Below are positions 24,301-31,596 of a stretch of 64,000 nt of DNA, in pieces; position 1 is the stretch's first letter; each line of letters begins with the position of its first letter. The translations under genes were made by a program, and so were the position numbers. Under the pieces are notes generated by a model. It searched no databases. It was given only the letters and a program-made list of their open reading frames with translations, and was not told the DNA's origin. Location of the stretch: the NCBI GenBank assembly GCA_014607495.2, contig CP053167.1:8990001-9054000 (forward strand), in the 5' to 3' direction. The stretch comes from Carposina sasakii (lineage: Eukaryota > Arthropoda > Insecta > Lepidoptera > Carposinidae).

Positions 24301-24720
24301 GGCCAATCTCCGTAGAGATTGGTCGCCTTGGCCAAAATACGGTCGGAGATCATCATTATCATTCTGTGCATGTCGTAAGGGTCGACTTGGGAACTTGGGT
24401 ATTCTCTCAGCTAGCAACTTGTCACTGATCATTAACACCCGCAATGCCAAACCAAATGATCTCCTCCGTGGTCTTGCAGTTCTGGCTAGACCATTTCGAG
24501 AACACAGCCGGTATAAGTACAGAAGTAGCATCGCAGCGGCAGAAGGGTCAACAAGTTGTTATAACACGAGCCGAACGCTGATACTCCATACCTGACTAAA
24601 CTTCTAATTAAATTTACCAAAAGCAACGAGATAAAAAGCTGCAAATTTATAAAAAAAAAAACTGGCAAAATACTTACGGCGAGACGGAATTCCTCGAAGT
24701 TGATATCCGATTGTCTAAAC
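6265..24720 (-). CDS. lilli: AF4/FMR2-family elongation scaffold (lilliputian-like), C-terminal ~830 residues in 12 exons
   Basis: AF4/FMR2 proteins (AFF1/AFF4 in vertebrates, Lilliputian in flies) are nuclear scaffolds of the super elongation complex that bring P-TEFb and ELL to RNA polymerase II. On the minus strand I read exons 24678-24720 (doubtful), 23698-23775, 22622-22889, 20928-21053, 16839-17042, 15511-16360, 14541-14653, 12929-13047, 12153-12407, 11508-11604, 7985-8201 and 6265-6383. Every junction is GT-AG and the phases agree throughout, giving 829 codons with the stop. Visible in order: acidic LLLSESEDE, a serine-rich tract with SSWGLHNF, two AT-hooks, a Lys/Gly-rich and RLS-repeat linker, then a helical C-terminal homology domain ending in GPLTLFSS. 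The family is usually well over 1,000 residues, so the N-terminal homology domain must lie on further exons to the right, inside or outside the window. The family call is firm; orthology to lilli rests on insects having a single member, from memory. Confidence 0.9.
6467..6613. mobile_element. Foldback MITE-like element, copy 2
   Basis: The termini 'ggtcgattctgaccgtcac' and 'gtgacggtcagaatcgacc' are a perfect inverted pair. It is the same family as 1774-1924 and lies in the last intron of lilli, just upstream of the last exon. Confidence 0.8.
6751..6950 (+). repeat. Dispersed repeat, 'cacgcctttatcccttacggggtaggcagagcac' family
   Basis: About 200 bp, running from 'tcacgcctttatcacttac' through 'ccgatagaactacatggtgc' to 'gtgcccgggaagagaagcag'. 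Further copies: 12667-12820 and 42601-42703 in the same orientation, 30381-30570 inverted, and a 20-base scrap at 13772-13793. It is probably the tail of a non-LTR or non-autonomous element; the class is not proven. Confidence 0.7.
6990..7960. repeat. Degenerate tandem array next to a lilli exon
   Basis: The stretch is built of diverged units of roughly 90-110 bp. Recurring words are 'tacctagaagacc', 'tctaacatctagaagtacc' and 'agcacatcataactcaccaagaga...cagat'. The array runs up to within about 30 bp of the exon end at 7985. One unit (7481-7594) contains a decayed copy of that exon's 3' half. Confidence 0.7.
7481..7594 (-). pseudogene. lilli: Decayed duplicate of the lilli exon 7985-8201 (3' half plus splice donor)
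   Basis: Minus-strand sequence here matches the end of exon 7985-8201 almost base for base over the CAGGCCGACTGTCTGTGCCG region, including the donor (CTCG then GTGAGT). It lacks about 22 bases of the homologous codons (the FLYVAH segment) and has substitutions upstream, so the frame is broken. No 3' splice site equivalent is preserved. It sits inside the degenerate tandem array, indicating that one array unit once included exon sequence. Confidence 0.8.
7985..8201 (-). CDS. lilli: lilli exon, C-terminal homology domain with Ser/Pro-rich insert
   Basis: The acceptor is TTTCCCGCGCAG and the donor CTCG then GTGAGT; the exon enters in phase 0 and leaves in phase 1. It encodes a loop SPSPSPAGSAHSAGSASS, then helices containing HHALLQLTKYYTFLYVAHDL and WEQADCLCRLRSNL. 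In AFF proteins a Ser/Pro-rich loop is likewise followed by a helix with 'WExAD', so this supports the family call. The exon is very GC-rich compared with its flanks. Confidence 0.93.
8239..8310 (-). repeat. Inverted copy of the 'gtaactagcgccat' dispersed repeat
   Basis: The reverse complement matches 279-385 over 'ttttgtatgcagt', 'aatgtagtcat' and 'catagtaact.gcgccat'. It begins about 40 bases upstream of the acceptor of exon 7985-8201, so the intron side of this acceptor is repeat-derived. Confidence 0.6.
8763..11301 (-). mobile_element. Tc1/mariner-type DNA transposon (DD41D), long terminal inverted repeats, inactivated
   Basis: The element is flanked by TA and begins and ends with TACAGGGTGTCCAAGAACC in inverted orientation. 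The inverted repeats are unusually long: about 8763-9239 on the left and 10868-11301 on the right, near-identical except for several short insertions in the left arm. Between them lies one minus-strand transposase remnant (9374-10404). It occupies the intron between lilli exons 7985-8201 and 11508-11604, in the same orientation as the gene. Confidence 0.88.
9374..10404 (-). pseudogene. Mariner-superfamily transposase, DD41D, broken by a frameshift
   Basis: This is a transposase for cut-and-paste movement of the surrounding element. The likely start is the ATG at 10404 (MATYTPQEYANMHYIYGECR), an N-terminal helix-turn-helix region seen in this group. The reading frame is lost near 10160-10175: one frame ends ...NPRCEE-stop, and the next continues from RGIEADTGIPKSTAHS to the stop at 9374. 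The DDE core is clear: WSDEST (first Asp), WFQHDGCPAHF (second Asp) and SPDLNPLDFFFWG (third Asp). I count 41 residues between the second and third Asp, which is the DD41D spacing described for rosa- and visitor-type elements. The segment before VAGEGRP also looks damaged. The core after the frameshift is otherwise open for 261 residues. Confidence 0.88.
11508..11604 (-). CDS. lilli: lilli exon, C-terminal homology domain helix
   Basis: 97 bases; acceptor ATGATTCCAG, donor AAAAG then GTAAGT. The first base completes an AGC codon from the previous exon and the exon ends in phase 0. It encodes LRVQALLYLRMFKMYNREV followed by KEYYKIVQEYQQK. The LLYLRxFK helix has a direct counterpart in AFF proteins. 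Confidence 0.92.
11771..11850 (-). repeat. tRNA-like repeat (SINE-type), no usable anticodon arm
   Basis: The minus strand reads GACCCGATAGCTCAGTTGG (A-box-like D arm), then GAGTTCAAATCTCGGGT (B-box-like T arm), then an immediate T-run that would end Pol III transcription. ACCCGA and TCGGGT can pair as an acceptor stem, but the middle does not form a proper anticodon stem. A second copy with the same 5' flank (cttaactcgga on the plus strand) is at 43145-43228, so it is a repeat family rather than a tRNA gene. Confidence 0.6.
12153..12407 (-). CDS. lilli: lilli exon, core of the C-terminal homology domain
   Basis: 255 bases; acceptor CTTCACAG, donor CTTAG then GTGAG; enters in phase 2 and leaves in phase 2. 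It encodes the helical core: YYLGEATALRIAAEREHNPL, then a stretch with MLYLESVLCFVLTGRVLELE and TKRAFTIYRETIEYIKSI. AFF proteins have the same arrangement (a helix of KxxADxE type, a YLxAALxFxxxG helix and a YxxTxxxIK helix), which gives a TPR-like dimerisation fold. This is the single best diagnostic exon of the gene. Confidence 0.95.
12667..12820 (+). repeat. Dispersed repeat, 'cccttacggggtaggcagagcac' family, copy 2
   Basis: Matches 6751-6950 from 'atcacgcct' to 'catcgcctacaaaacacca'. It lies in the intron between exons 12153-12407 and 12929-13047. Open frames here are by-products. Confidence 0.7.
12929..13047 (-). CDS. lilli: lilli exon, start of the folded C-terminal domain
   Basis: 119 bases; acceptor TTACCTGCAG, donor CATCA then GTGAGT; enters in phase 0 and leaves in phase 2. 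It encodes SGEVAATNHERTASGQ, then TPIYYSYFERLPADTLSDEE. The phase-0 entry matches only particular copies of the upstream splice-donor array (copies 1, 4, 7 and 10, counted from the exon body). Confidence 0.9.
13772..13793 (+). repeat. 20-base scrap of the 'cccttacgggg' repeat abutting the minisatellite
   Basis: The words 'tacgcctttatcccttacgggg' of the dispersed repeat end exactly where the 74-bp array begins, which suggests that the array's downstream breakpoint fell inside an older repeat copy. Confidence 0.55.
13792..14592 (-). repeat. 74-bp minisatellite of an exon end plus 5' splice site, 11 copies
   Basis: Copies start at 13792, 13866, 13940, 14014, 14088, 14162, 14236, 14310, 14384, 14458 and 14532, spaced exactly 74 bp. 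The copy nearest the exon body (14532-14592) is partial, and the far copy (13792) is the most diverged. On the minus strand each unit is about 42 bases of coding sequence (CGCCGCGTGCG... ending CCGCAG), the donor GTACGT, and 32 bases of intron. Units are almost identical; recurring changes are TTACAA to TTATAA, which creates in-frame stops, and CCCCC to GCCCC in the coding part. The coding half of the copy at 14532 is continuous with exon 14541-14653. Confidence 0.95.
14541..14653 (-). CDS. lilli: lilli exon at the head of the C-terminal homology domain, with amplified donor
   Basis: 113 bases if spliced at the first donor (CCGCAG then GTACGT at 14540-14539); the acceptor is TTTCCCCGCAG. It enters in phase 1 and leaves in phase 0, matching exon 12929-13047. 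It encodes LVERRCRARVVVRVPLARLS then a basic Arg/Pro tail. VVVRVPLARLS corresponds to the short 'hydrophobic-xx-I-D-L-xLL' strand at the start of the AFF C-terminal domain. Its last ~42 bases and its donor are repeated ten more times downstream, so longer splice forms are possible. Confidence 0.85.
14711..14890. mobile_element. Foldback element in the lilli intron
   Basis: The arm 'cccctgatta...aattgagactatgtgtgtgcg' pairs with the downstream arm 'cgcacacacatattctcaatttt...gtaatcagggg' over about 75 bases per side with a short loop. It sits about 60 bases upstream of the acceptor of exon 14541-14653. Confidence 0.7.
14903..14980 (+). pseudogene. LINE ORF2 C-terminal fragment
   Basis: The plus frame reads WRPRLRKRSVGRPPVRRTDD then LKRVQ and a stop. 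The W-R-P-R...R-x-V-G-R-P-x-x-R-W/R-T-D-D-L pattern is a familiar end of non-LTR retrotransposon reverse-transcriptase ORFs in arthropods. Only this scrap survives, directly beside the foldback element. Confidence 0.65.
15511..16360 (-). CDS. lilli: lilli large exon, Lys/Gly-rich head and RLS-repeat linker
   Basis: 850 bases; acceptor TTATTGCCAG, donor TAATC then GTGAGT; enters in phase 0 and leaves in phase 1. The 283 residues begin VFTPKKGDEGGGKGGKGG, continue with a short KAKAQVTVIEVT segment, then a low-complexity charged region rich in DR, SER and SDR. At 15650-15840 there are about five 11-residue repeats of the type RLSTESMSKMD, followed by DKLDRLPEDKLDKLPGDKL. No folded domain is evident. 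In AFF proteins the region between the AT-hook/serine-rich part and the C-terminal domain is similarly charged and disordered. Antisense open frames across it are by-products of its composition. Confidence 0.9.
16839..17042 (-). CDS. lilli: lilli exon with two AT-hooks
   Basis: 204 bases, phase 0 to 0; acceptor TTCTACTCTAG, donor AGAAAG then GTAAGC. The 68 residues contain two AT-hook cores, VKRGRPPKPRTE and KKKRGRPRKPRPE, followed by a Pro/Ala-rich run and SKTHIFRK. AT-hooks bind the minor groove of AT-rich DNA, and AF4/FMR2 proteins carry them in this part. GC-rich codons contrast with the AT-rich introns. Confidence 0.93.
17390..17613 (+). mobile_element. Short non-autonomous Helitron-type element
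   Basis: It starts TCCTACTAATATTATAAATGC and ends in gatgaagtcgcgggcgtccaCTAG followed by T. The TC start, CTAG end and GC-rich stem just inside the end fit Helitrons. Similar pieces occur at 28156-28394, 30765-31505, 39214-40031 and 40032-40273. Confidence 0.65.
17686..18906. mobile_element. Non-autonomous DNA element with ~45-bp inverted ends, ~1.2 kb
   Basis: The left end 'tacagtcagaatcaaaagtc' and right end 'gacttttgatgccgactgta' style termini are imperfect inverted copies that continue inward for about 45 bases ('acacattcagatttccaaaa' against 'ttttgaaaatctaaatgtgg'). Internal text repeats 'aaaagtcactgaaca' several times. No transposase was seen; the open frame at 18451-18765 has no recognisable content. 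Confidence 0.6.
17745..18156. mobile_element. Nested foldback element, ~410 bp
   Basis: 'gagtgtaaaaagacaacg...cctcgtattctttgtaag' at the left is inverted at the right as 'ttacaaagaatacgagatatt...tgtctttttacaccc'. It lies wholly inside 17686-18906, apparently inserted near its left end. Confidence 0.6.
19279..20372 (+). repeat. Dispersed ~1.1-kb repeat with duplicated internal module
   Basis: It begins 'gggttccgtacctcaaaagg' and ends 'gcgcgagtccgactcgcacttggccggtttt', ends I recognise from lepidopteran genomes. Inside are two diverged tandem copies of a ~290-bp module (about 19370-19650 and 19675-19965), each running from 'cgcgtggaggtat...actcaggtct' to 'ggaaaaattacgaaaacc...ttagttacat'. No coding capacity was seen. 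Confidence 0.7.
20729..20850. mobile_element. Foldback MITE-like element, copy 3
   Basis: It starts 'ggtcgattctgaccgtcac' and continues with the 'ttaaaacttaaaattt' interior of the family; the right terminus is eroded. It ends about 80 bases from the donor of exon 20928-21053. Confidence 0.65.
20928..21053 (-). CDS. lilli: lilli exon, acidic/basic serine-rich linker
   Basis: 126 bases, phase 0 to 0; acceptor TTCTCTCCAG, donor AATGCG then GTAAGA. The 42 residues include SPISDLSEDSGASSSS, then GVRRRRSIANRVSTSDDD. The RRRR cluster could contribute to nuclear localisation, which is inferred from composition only. The plus-strand open frame across it is a shadow. Confidence 0.85.
21191..21336. mobile_element. 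Foldback MITE-like element, copy 4 (diverged)
   Basis: It shares the 'cacacttaaacctaaatttaaaattagtcctgcctgtccc' interior with the copies at 1774 and 6467; the terminal inverted pair is eroded. Confidence 0.6.
21745..21954. mobile_element. Mariner-type MITE, ~210 bp, diverged
   Basis: Ends 'tacaagatgtaac' and 'gctacaccctgta' are inverted relatives flanked by TA. It appears related to the better-preserved copy at 31597-31865. Confidence 0.6.
22576..22612 (+). repeat. LINE/SINE tail fragment
   Basis: 'gggggaggcctacgtccagcagtggact' is the common lepidopteran tail seen also at 25321-25428, 36455-36501, 37098-37160 and 56538-56588. Here it stops about 10 bases before the splice donor of exon 22622-22889. 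Confidence 0.75.
22622..22889 (-). CDS. lilli: lilli exon, serine-rich transactivation-type region
   Basis: 268 bases; acceptor CTCCTTCCAG, donor AAGCCG then GTAAGT; enters in phase 2 and leaves in phase 0. It encodes a serine/aspartate tract (SPSSSSSQSDSESESSS), a proline-rich stretch with repeated QSPEP/RPSPEQ/QSPKQ, then PSSWGLHNFAPPPAQTF and a short helix HEALEHFKKKP. In AFF proteins a long SDSESESS tract is followed by a W-x-L-x-x-F/W motif, the same order as here. Confidence 0.92.
23385..23537. mobile_element. Foldback MITE, ~150 bp
   Basis: The termini 'gggcccattcacacc' and 'tagtgtgaatggacccc' are inverted copies. There is no coding content. Confidence 0.65.
23698..23775 (-). CDS. lilli: lilli exon with the acidic LLLSESEDE motif
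   Basis: 78 bases; acceptor TTGTTTCCACAG, donor GAGCC then GTTAGT. Two of the three frames contain stops; the open one reads GVVKEKSLLLSESEDEVPPT and leaves in phase 2, which fits exon 22622-22889. The LxLSxSEDE pattern before a serine-rich tract is characteristic of AFF proteins. Confidence 0.88.
24012..24362 (+). mobile_element. tRNA-derived SINE
   Basis: The 5' part has an A-box-like 'ttagcccagtggttaagac' and a B-box-like 'gtttgatcccagtcacgggc', followed by the tail 'ctcgtgcctcggaaagcac...cggtcgtgtcggctttctgtcccatcgg' and 'ctatgagagtgaggaatagag', a combination I recall from moth SINEs. It lies in the intron left of exon 24678-24720. Confidence 0.75.
24678..24720 (-). CDS. lilli: Possible 43-base lilli exon
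   Basis: Strong splice sites (TTGTTTCAG acceptor, CGCC then GTAAGT donor) enclose 43 bases. To fit exon 23698-23775 it must be read in phase 1 in and phase 2 out, giving LDNRISTSRNSVSP. A second open frame reads RQSDINFEEFRLA, which looks more protein-like but does not splice in frame to 23698-23775. The exon may be alternative, or belong to a form I cannot reconstruct. Confidence 0.4.
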
Positions 24721-27700
24721 CTGAAACAAGAGAGAGCATAATTAATGAATTGACAATACAAAACCAAATTTAATTGAACACGATTCTCATTAATATAGAC
24801 AACGTGTCGCAACTAAGTTTTCCATAACATTACGTTTTTTAGCAGTTCAGCCATCTTAATTGACACACAAAAGTATTTAAAAAGCGAGTCATAAATAACC
24901 ATTGGATATATCGACAATGAAAAATGTATGCAACCAAAGAGCAGGGTAGCATTAGTTAGATTTTTTAAGTGCCGAAAAATTAATAAATATTGCCATTATT
25001 ACGCAACATACGTGAAATCCAACCCGTAGATAGCTACTATATAAAAATCATTTACTTTTCCGAGAAAAACGTGGAAAATATTATACCGCTACGTAATTGG
25101 TTCCACAAAGTTGTCGGGATATTTCACACCGAACGATCGCGGTTCGACGATATAAAACTTTACTATCTAAACTTGAGACATAATTCAGGACATTAGATAA
25201 AAGCCTAAAATGTTTATTACGAACCTGCTTTTATATTGCAAAATCATCAGCGTACGTTTGTTTAAAATATAGTATAGTATGTCTCCCGTGTTGACAACAT
25301 AGTCCGAAATACAATCTGCGGTCACCAACCCGCCTGCCCAGCGTGGTGACTATGGGCAAATACCCCCCATTGCAGTGGGGGGAGGCCTACGTCCAGCAGT
25401 GGACTGCAATAGGCTAATGATGATGATAGTATGCATCGTAAAATATCGAAAATAATAGTCCTAAGGCAATTTAGTCTTAAAACACTTCCAATTGAAACGT
25501 TATCCCAAACAAATGAGTAGGAACACGAAAGTAAGCGCACATTATTTACTTTGTTGTACTGTAAGTAGGTACATCATATTTCGGACTGAGATTACGAAAA
25601 TTATAAATTTTTTGTCAAAATCTGGTACTGACCGGTTTTTTTTAAGTTTTAACGAATGCTCGCTTTGTAACACTGTTCAGCAGGACAAACTCGAACTTCT
25701 CGATACTGCGTAACGCAATCATCATCAGCAAGTATAAATGTAGCAATGTTGCGAAGCGTCAAAAAGTTTGTTCCTTCCCCGATGCTCCAAATGTTATGTT
25801 CAATTTGTAACGTAACTTACAGCAACACGTTAGCTATAGACGGACCGTAGCATAGCATTTAGTCGTATATAGCTAAACTATGTAAACAGTACCGTGAATG
25901 CACGCGGTACAGCTGTTACCGCTCACAAACAGGTTTCAGCGCCGGCGTACTAAACAACTAATTGTGCTGGAACTATATTATATAGAACAAGTTAGCTGCC
26001 GATAGTTCGCTATAGTTCAATGACGAACTAGTTAATGAGATTTCAATGGTTACGGGTCGCAATATAACTTCTAGGTAGGACCATAAAGCTAGTATAAGCT
26101 ATTTTACTCTATATCTATAATATAAAAATGAATCGTTGATTTTGTTGCTAAGCGCAAATTTCGAGAACAACTAAACCGATTTCTTGAAGTATTTTTTTAG
26201 AATATTCCTTGAAGTACAATTTTTTGTTCTTACGGAGAGAAAAATAAAAAAATTGTCTGAAAAAATCTTAAACTTTATCCACGTGAAAGGAAGGATTACA
26301 CCCGTTCAAAAACATATTTATTTCTTGAATAATTATTATTTTCTCATGAGACTACCCTCACTCGAGAACATTTGTTTCTATGGTTGAGAAGGATTGAAGT
26401 TTGCATAAACGACTATGTATAGGTATATCAGGGACAATAACATCGATAATTTAAAGACACCAATTTGAGAGGAAGGTCTGACATTAAAACTACTAAGCCT
26501 ACCAACATTCACTCTAAAAAATACAGGCTCATCTTTTTGAGGTCAACTGTACGTAGAGGAGGTGGGGCAGATGGGGCGTATCGACTGTCAAAAACGACAT
26601 TTTGATATCCGACCATTATGAAAGAGTAAACAGGTCAACTTGACCTTGCAGAAATAAATTGTGCTACACTCAGACATGCAATTAAAATCAATAATGAGGA
26701 CATTCATGTAATTAGGTATTGTATTATGTATGATTAACCGATAATAAATAACCTACCTATAATACCATCAGTAGGAATGCACGGGGTCTATTAGAAAGAA
26801 AATATACCTACTTACACTCTTCTTCTTAATTAAACGCCTTACAATATAATGTTAACGTTAATTAATTAAATTAAGATAAAGGATTTGGCATGTACTATAC
26901 CGAAAACTAAAATATTCCTGAAAGAGGGTACTTTTACGATAAAGTATAACATCTTTGATATTTCACCCACTCGACTAACAATTTTAATCGAGGGATGTCC
27001 TCCCCCCCATCACCGTAATAATACATAATATGTAACTTATTCATGAAAATAATTTAGGAATATTAATAAAAGACTTACTGGCAAGTCAACTCCATGTTTT
27101 GTACAGACTCGTACACAAATCCTCACATCAAAAAACTTCAAAAAACTCGTTATTAACCCACACATATATTTGTACTGAACAACTTCACTTCTTGAAAGTT
27201 ACATCGAAACTGATTCTGCCAGTCCGAGCTTCCTTTCACATTGATTTCTATCCCCACCTAGATCTAATATTGCGATTGATCGAAGGCGGCGTGGGACATG
27301 GCCTAGTCAAATCAACTACTTTTATATCAAGTGCATTCAATCATACTGCCAAAATATCTGCTTTTTATTTCATAATTAAACGATTAAATAAGTTATGTTA
27401 TGAATGACTTGACAAATTATAAAACGAGTGCTTACAGTTATCACCATATTTACTCGTATCAAAAAGCAGACAATACACACACCTTTTATAACAGATCATA
27501 CACCCTCGCAAAGCCCTTGAAATACATACAACCGACGTAAATATATCAGGTCGTGCAACCGAATCGAACGCAATCAACCATTAAGCAAGGACGTAGTGGA
27601 GGTGTTTTTAGAGAACATTGAGTGCAGTAGGTACATTTGTTCAATGTTTAAAATGGGCATTGCAAAACATGGAAACTAACCGTGCATTCGAACAACACTA

Positions 27701-28155
27701 CAAAAACCATTTTCAAAAAGGAATTTAATATTAAAAACACCCCTAAATTGCAACTTTGAAAGGCCCACTATTGACCTTGTTTACCTGTAAACCCGATTGT
27801 GCAGGTGACAGGGAAATGTGTTGCTAATGATTAAAGGTAGAAGTTACAGCAGTAATGGCTTATGTAAACACTGTTGGCACGAACTATTGTGAGTTGTGTA
27901 GAAATAAATAAATAAAATAAAATAAATGCGTCTGCATTAGCCGTCGTAAGACTACACTGATAATAAAAAAACTGCTCCACATGCATCAGCTTCAAGCTTT
28001 GAACTCGTACAGTTTGTGCCGAAGGTTTGCAAGGCCTGGCCTGGGCTAGACGTCCCGCCGACCCCCAGGTTGACGACCCCCGCTCGGTCATTGCGTCTAT
28101 TTAATAATTCTATTGTATTTGACGGACGCGTCTACCACACCTGACTGAGTATAAA
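24721..28155. other. AT-rich intronic or intergenic stretch
   Basis: No supported exon. It contains the LINE/SINE tail at 25321-25428, an eroded Helitron-like 5' piece near 26110-26200 ('tataatataaaaatgaatcg...aaccgatttc'), and a short GC-rich island at 27985-28095. That island has a minus-strand open frame (MTERGSSTWGSAGRLAQ) with no recognised content or acceptor. Confidence 0.45.
25321..25428 (+). repeat. LINE/SINE tail, 'gtccagcagtggactgcaatagg'
   Basis: Runs from 'gtcaccaacccgcctgccc' to 'ggctaatgatgatgat', the fuller form of the tail family seen across the window, ending in the usual (atg)n. Confidence 0.8.
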
Positions 28156-28394
28156 TCTTACTAATATTATAAACGTGAAAGTTTGGGAGTATGGATGGAT
28201 GTTTGTTACTCTTTCACGTAAAAACGGCTGGAGCAATTTAAATAAAATTTGGTATGGAGTTTGGTATGGAGTTAGCTGATACCCTGGATTAACACATAGG
28301 CTACTTTTTATCCCGGGAAAATATTTTTATCCTCGATAATTTCGACATATTGTTTTTACTGCAGTCCACGCGGACGAAGTGGCGAGCCTCCACT
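28156..28394 (+). mobile_element. Non-autonomous Helitron-type element
   Basis: The TC start 'tcttactaatattataaacg', the internal 'tcccgggaaaatattttta' block shared with 17390-17613 and the 'gcggacgaagtggcgag' end place it in the same family; the CTAG end is eroded. Confidence 0.6.
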
Positions 28395-28655
28395 TCTTCT
28401 TCTTCAGCCTACTGCAGTCCGCTACTGGACATAGGCCTCCACCAGGGCACGCCACAAGGCTACTGCCACAGGGGGATTTGCCTATAGTCACCACGTTGGG
28501 CAGGCGGGTTGGTGACCGCAGTGCGATTTTCGGACTATGTTGTCAGTACGGGAGGTGCCGCTGTCCACCTTCCGGAAATCCTTAATCGCCTCGTACGATA
28601 CCCACGGGCAGGCAGGGGTGGTACAAACTCTACTCTGCCGGCACCACGCGGTATA
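28395..28655 (-). repeat. LINE/SINE-type repeat, inverted tail
   Basis: 'tcttcttcagcctactgcagtccgctactggacataggcc' is the inverted form of the tail family and is followed by 'gccacaaggctactgccac...ttgggcaggcgggttggtgaccgcag' and '...cggcaccacgcgg'. It abuts the Helitron-type element without a gap. Confidence 0.7.
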
Positions 28656-30380
28656 CTATAATTCTTTAGGATAGAATAGAATGGCGTCATGAAAATTTTA
28701 TGCCGGATTAGCGATATATTTTAATAATAATACAATAAAACTTTACAATAGTGTCTGCGTTTTTGATAGATGGTCGATTCACGAGTCCTGCGGTATAATG
28801 GTGACTTGCCAAAACATTTAATAAACTTTAACACACATTTTTTATCAGACCTAGATACAACGAATCGCTTTTTGTATGATCTAGTTTTTTTGGGAGTTTT
28901 TCTATAGATTGCATAATTATTTATTTGGATTTCCCTGACCTTCCTCTATGGTAAAATAAATTTGGCAAGTAAATGTTATTTAAAGTCCAGTATGTACGTT
29001 TTATTTTTAAACATTAATTACTTGTGTGCGTTTAATAAAAACAGTCTTCACTTTAGACTTTTGTTATAAGAAAGTAATATTTATTTTAGATATTCGGATT
29101 AGTTTAGGTTAACATAACGATTTGATAGAGTTTAGATACAAGCAAATGGAGATCCGTAATCTCCGCCTACTCCTCCGGGAAAAAGGCGTTATTTCTATGT
29201 ATATATGTATGTACCTATAGAATTGTAGATACAAGTAGGTCCTATACCTACCTACCTTATTTAAATAGGTACCTTATTTTCAAATTATTAAAATTAATAA
29301 ATGACAAAACGCAACGCTTCCGTTCCGCAAGCTATAACGGATGTGACGTCATCAGAATTCCATTTGCGTAGCTGTACGTACAGTGTACAGTCGTGTGAAC
29401 TCCAAGCACCACCCAAGTCACATAGGCATGGCGCCACTGTCTAAGGCTCAATTTATAATGGCAATATGTTCTATTATAGGACTTAAGGCGCTCCAATAGA
29501 CGAATTTTAGGTATTTGAGGGGGTTGAGGTAGACGTAACTGCGGGGCGCCCCCCGCAACCAGCGCAATCTGCCGCGGACGTCCTTATTCTGTCGCCATCC
29601 GTATTCTGGTTGATTTCGGGATTAATTGCCGGGATTTTAATTTCTTTCCTGTATAATCAATTTTGTAACTGGGTTCCTTACTGCGTAAATTGTGAATATA
29701 ATTAAAAAATTAACAGGGTGTAGGTGACAGCCAGGCAAATACTGGAATGCTGAACAAGTACTATAGGGTTGAGTTACACGACAATATTATAACTCGCAGG
29801 AAATGCATTTTTATTTTGATAATCCGTACCTAATGTTTGTTTTCCGCGCCAATTGTATCGGGCGATATCGACTAGTTAAATGGGCTTATTGGTTATTGTG
29901 TGATACATAGCTGTTTTTTGGATCACTTGTGGCTCTCTATTAGGGTTGATCAGGTTTTTGAACTTTTTGAGCGTAACTGGTTTTTTTTAAATCGTCTATT
30001 GTGTTTTTAAGCCATTTTCTAAGGCCGAATTAAATAAACAAAACATAACATAATTAGTGAGATCAACACTAAAATATCGTTTCATCAATTCGATTCTGAA
30101 ACTTCGCCGGCAGCTGCCGCGGCACGCTCGTTCCGCTCGCTCGGCTCGTGCGTTGTTTATCATACTCTCACCTAACCTATTATTTTTCAGTCAGTATTTA
30201 TGATGAGATTGTAGTATTTTTGTACCAAAAGGTATTAATTTGTCTTGCATTCGAGGAAAACAGTTTATGTTGGGCTGATATTATGTATTTTCGAATTATC
30301 TGCTGTAGTTATTTTGTAAAACATTGAGTTTATTTGTACTAAAATAATTTAATTGCTGTAATAAAGTTTATAAAGGGCAT
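28656..30380. other. AT-rich stretch without a gene
   Basis: I see no exon. A small GC-rich patch at 29535-29600 and another at 30100-30160 have no open frame with recognisable content. Confidence 0.45.
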
Positions 30381-30570
30381 ACTGTACAAGTCAGTAGAGG
30401 AACAAGAGGGTCTTGATGTTTTGTAGGCGATGGGCTGACCATCTGTCACTACTAACCGAACTTGTATATCTCAACTATACCCTCAAAATTGGTCAGAAGT
30501 GGCACCATGTGGTTCTATCGGCCCTTGGTACTCTGCCTACCCCGTAAGGGATAAAAGCGTGATTATATGT
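30381..30570 (-). repeat. Dispersed 'cccttacggggtaggcagagcac' repeat, inverted copy
   Basis: The reverse complement of 6751-6950 over nearly its whole length, with only scattered differences; the most complete second copy in the window. Confidence 0.75.
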
Positions 30571-30764
30571 ATGTAATAAAGTATATAAAAGATGAGATTA
30601 AATTGATGGGCGATTATTTATTTGATGATGATAATTGCATTAAAAATATCTCCTAAACAAATAACTATGATCGGTTATAGCTTGCAGTTGCTGGATAATA
30701 CACTTATTTATTATTTATAACTCTTCTACCCCAAAGTGGTATTAAAGTATGATCTTCAAATTCT

Positions 30765-31505
30765 TCCTTCGGATTATAAATGCGAAAGTAACTCTGTCTG
30801 TCTGTGTGTTACGCAATCACGCCTAAACTACTGAACCGATTTAAATAAAATTTGGTACAGAGATAGTCTAGAGCCTGTGAAAGGATATAGGCTATTTTTT
30901 AATGCAAAAAAGAGATGTAAGGGGTTGAAATAGTGGATGAAAGTTTGTATGGAAATTACGTCATTTTTTAAGCTAGAAGCTTAAAACTTATTTTTTAGGC
31001 TTTTCATTAGATATAAATAAATAAGACATTCAAAGTTTGTAAAAGAATACCCTAAAGGGGCTAAAAATAGGGGGTGAAAAATTTTGTGTGATGACATCGG
31101 AAAAAAGCTTAGGGCTCAGAAAATAAAAATATAGAACAGAACAATACAGAGAATTAAGTAAGAAACTTGCCAAGCACTGCGCGCCATATGCAAAAAAGGG
31201 ATGTAAAAGGTTGAAATAGGGGATGAAAGTTTGTATGGAAATTACGTCATTTTTAAAAGTTTTGTCTCACTACAAATATGCGAGTACAACTTCATAATGA
31301 TTATCAAGCAGGACAATATGCAACAAACAGCTCTTTTAAAAATCGTACTAAAAACGTCGCATATAAAAATGTACTTAAATAAGTTTAATAACTTATTTTA
31401 ATGTACATGTGTTTTACTTGCAAAATAATTAGCCTAAAAAATTTAAAATGCTGCCGAAAGTCACTATTCCACGCGGACGAAGTCGCGGGACAGCTAGGGA
31501 TTCGC
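30765..31505 (+). mobile_element. Non-autonomous Helitron-type element, ~740 bp
   Basis: It starts near 'cggattataaatgcgaaag' and ends at 'cacgcggacgaagtcgcgggacagctaggg'. A block 'agggatgtaaaaggttgaaataggggatgaaagtttgtatggaaattacgtc' occurs twice (about 30910-30970 and 31195-31255), an internal duplication. Confidence 0.6.
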
Positions 31506-31596
31506 GGGCAACTTAGGGATTTATGTTCGAAACAATTTGAAATCATATACATATATACATAATAGTCACGCCCATTATCCCCCAAAGTGGTGTATA

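Noticed and set aside
27079..27121. 43-base candidate exon with GTAAGT donor (VYESVQNMELTC)
   Set aside because: Its possible output phases do not give a continuous lilli frame through 24678-24720 and 23698-23775, and codon use is not distinctive.
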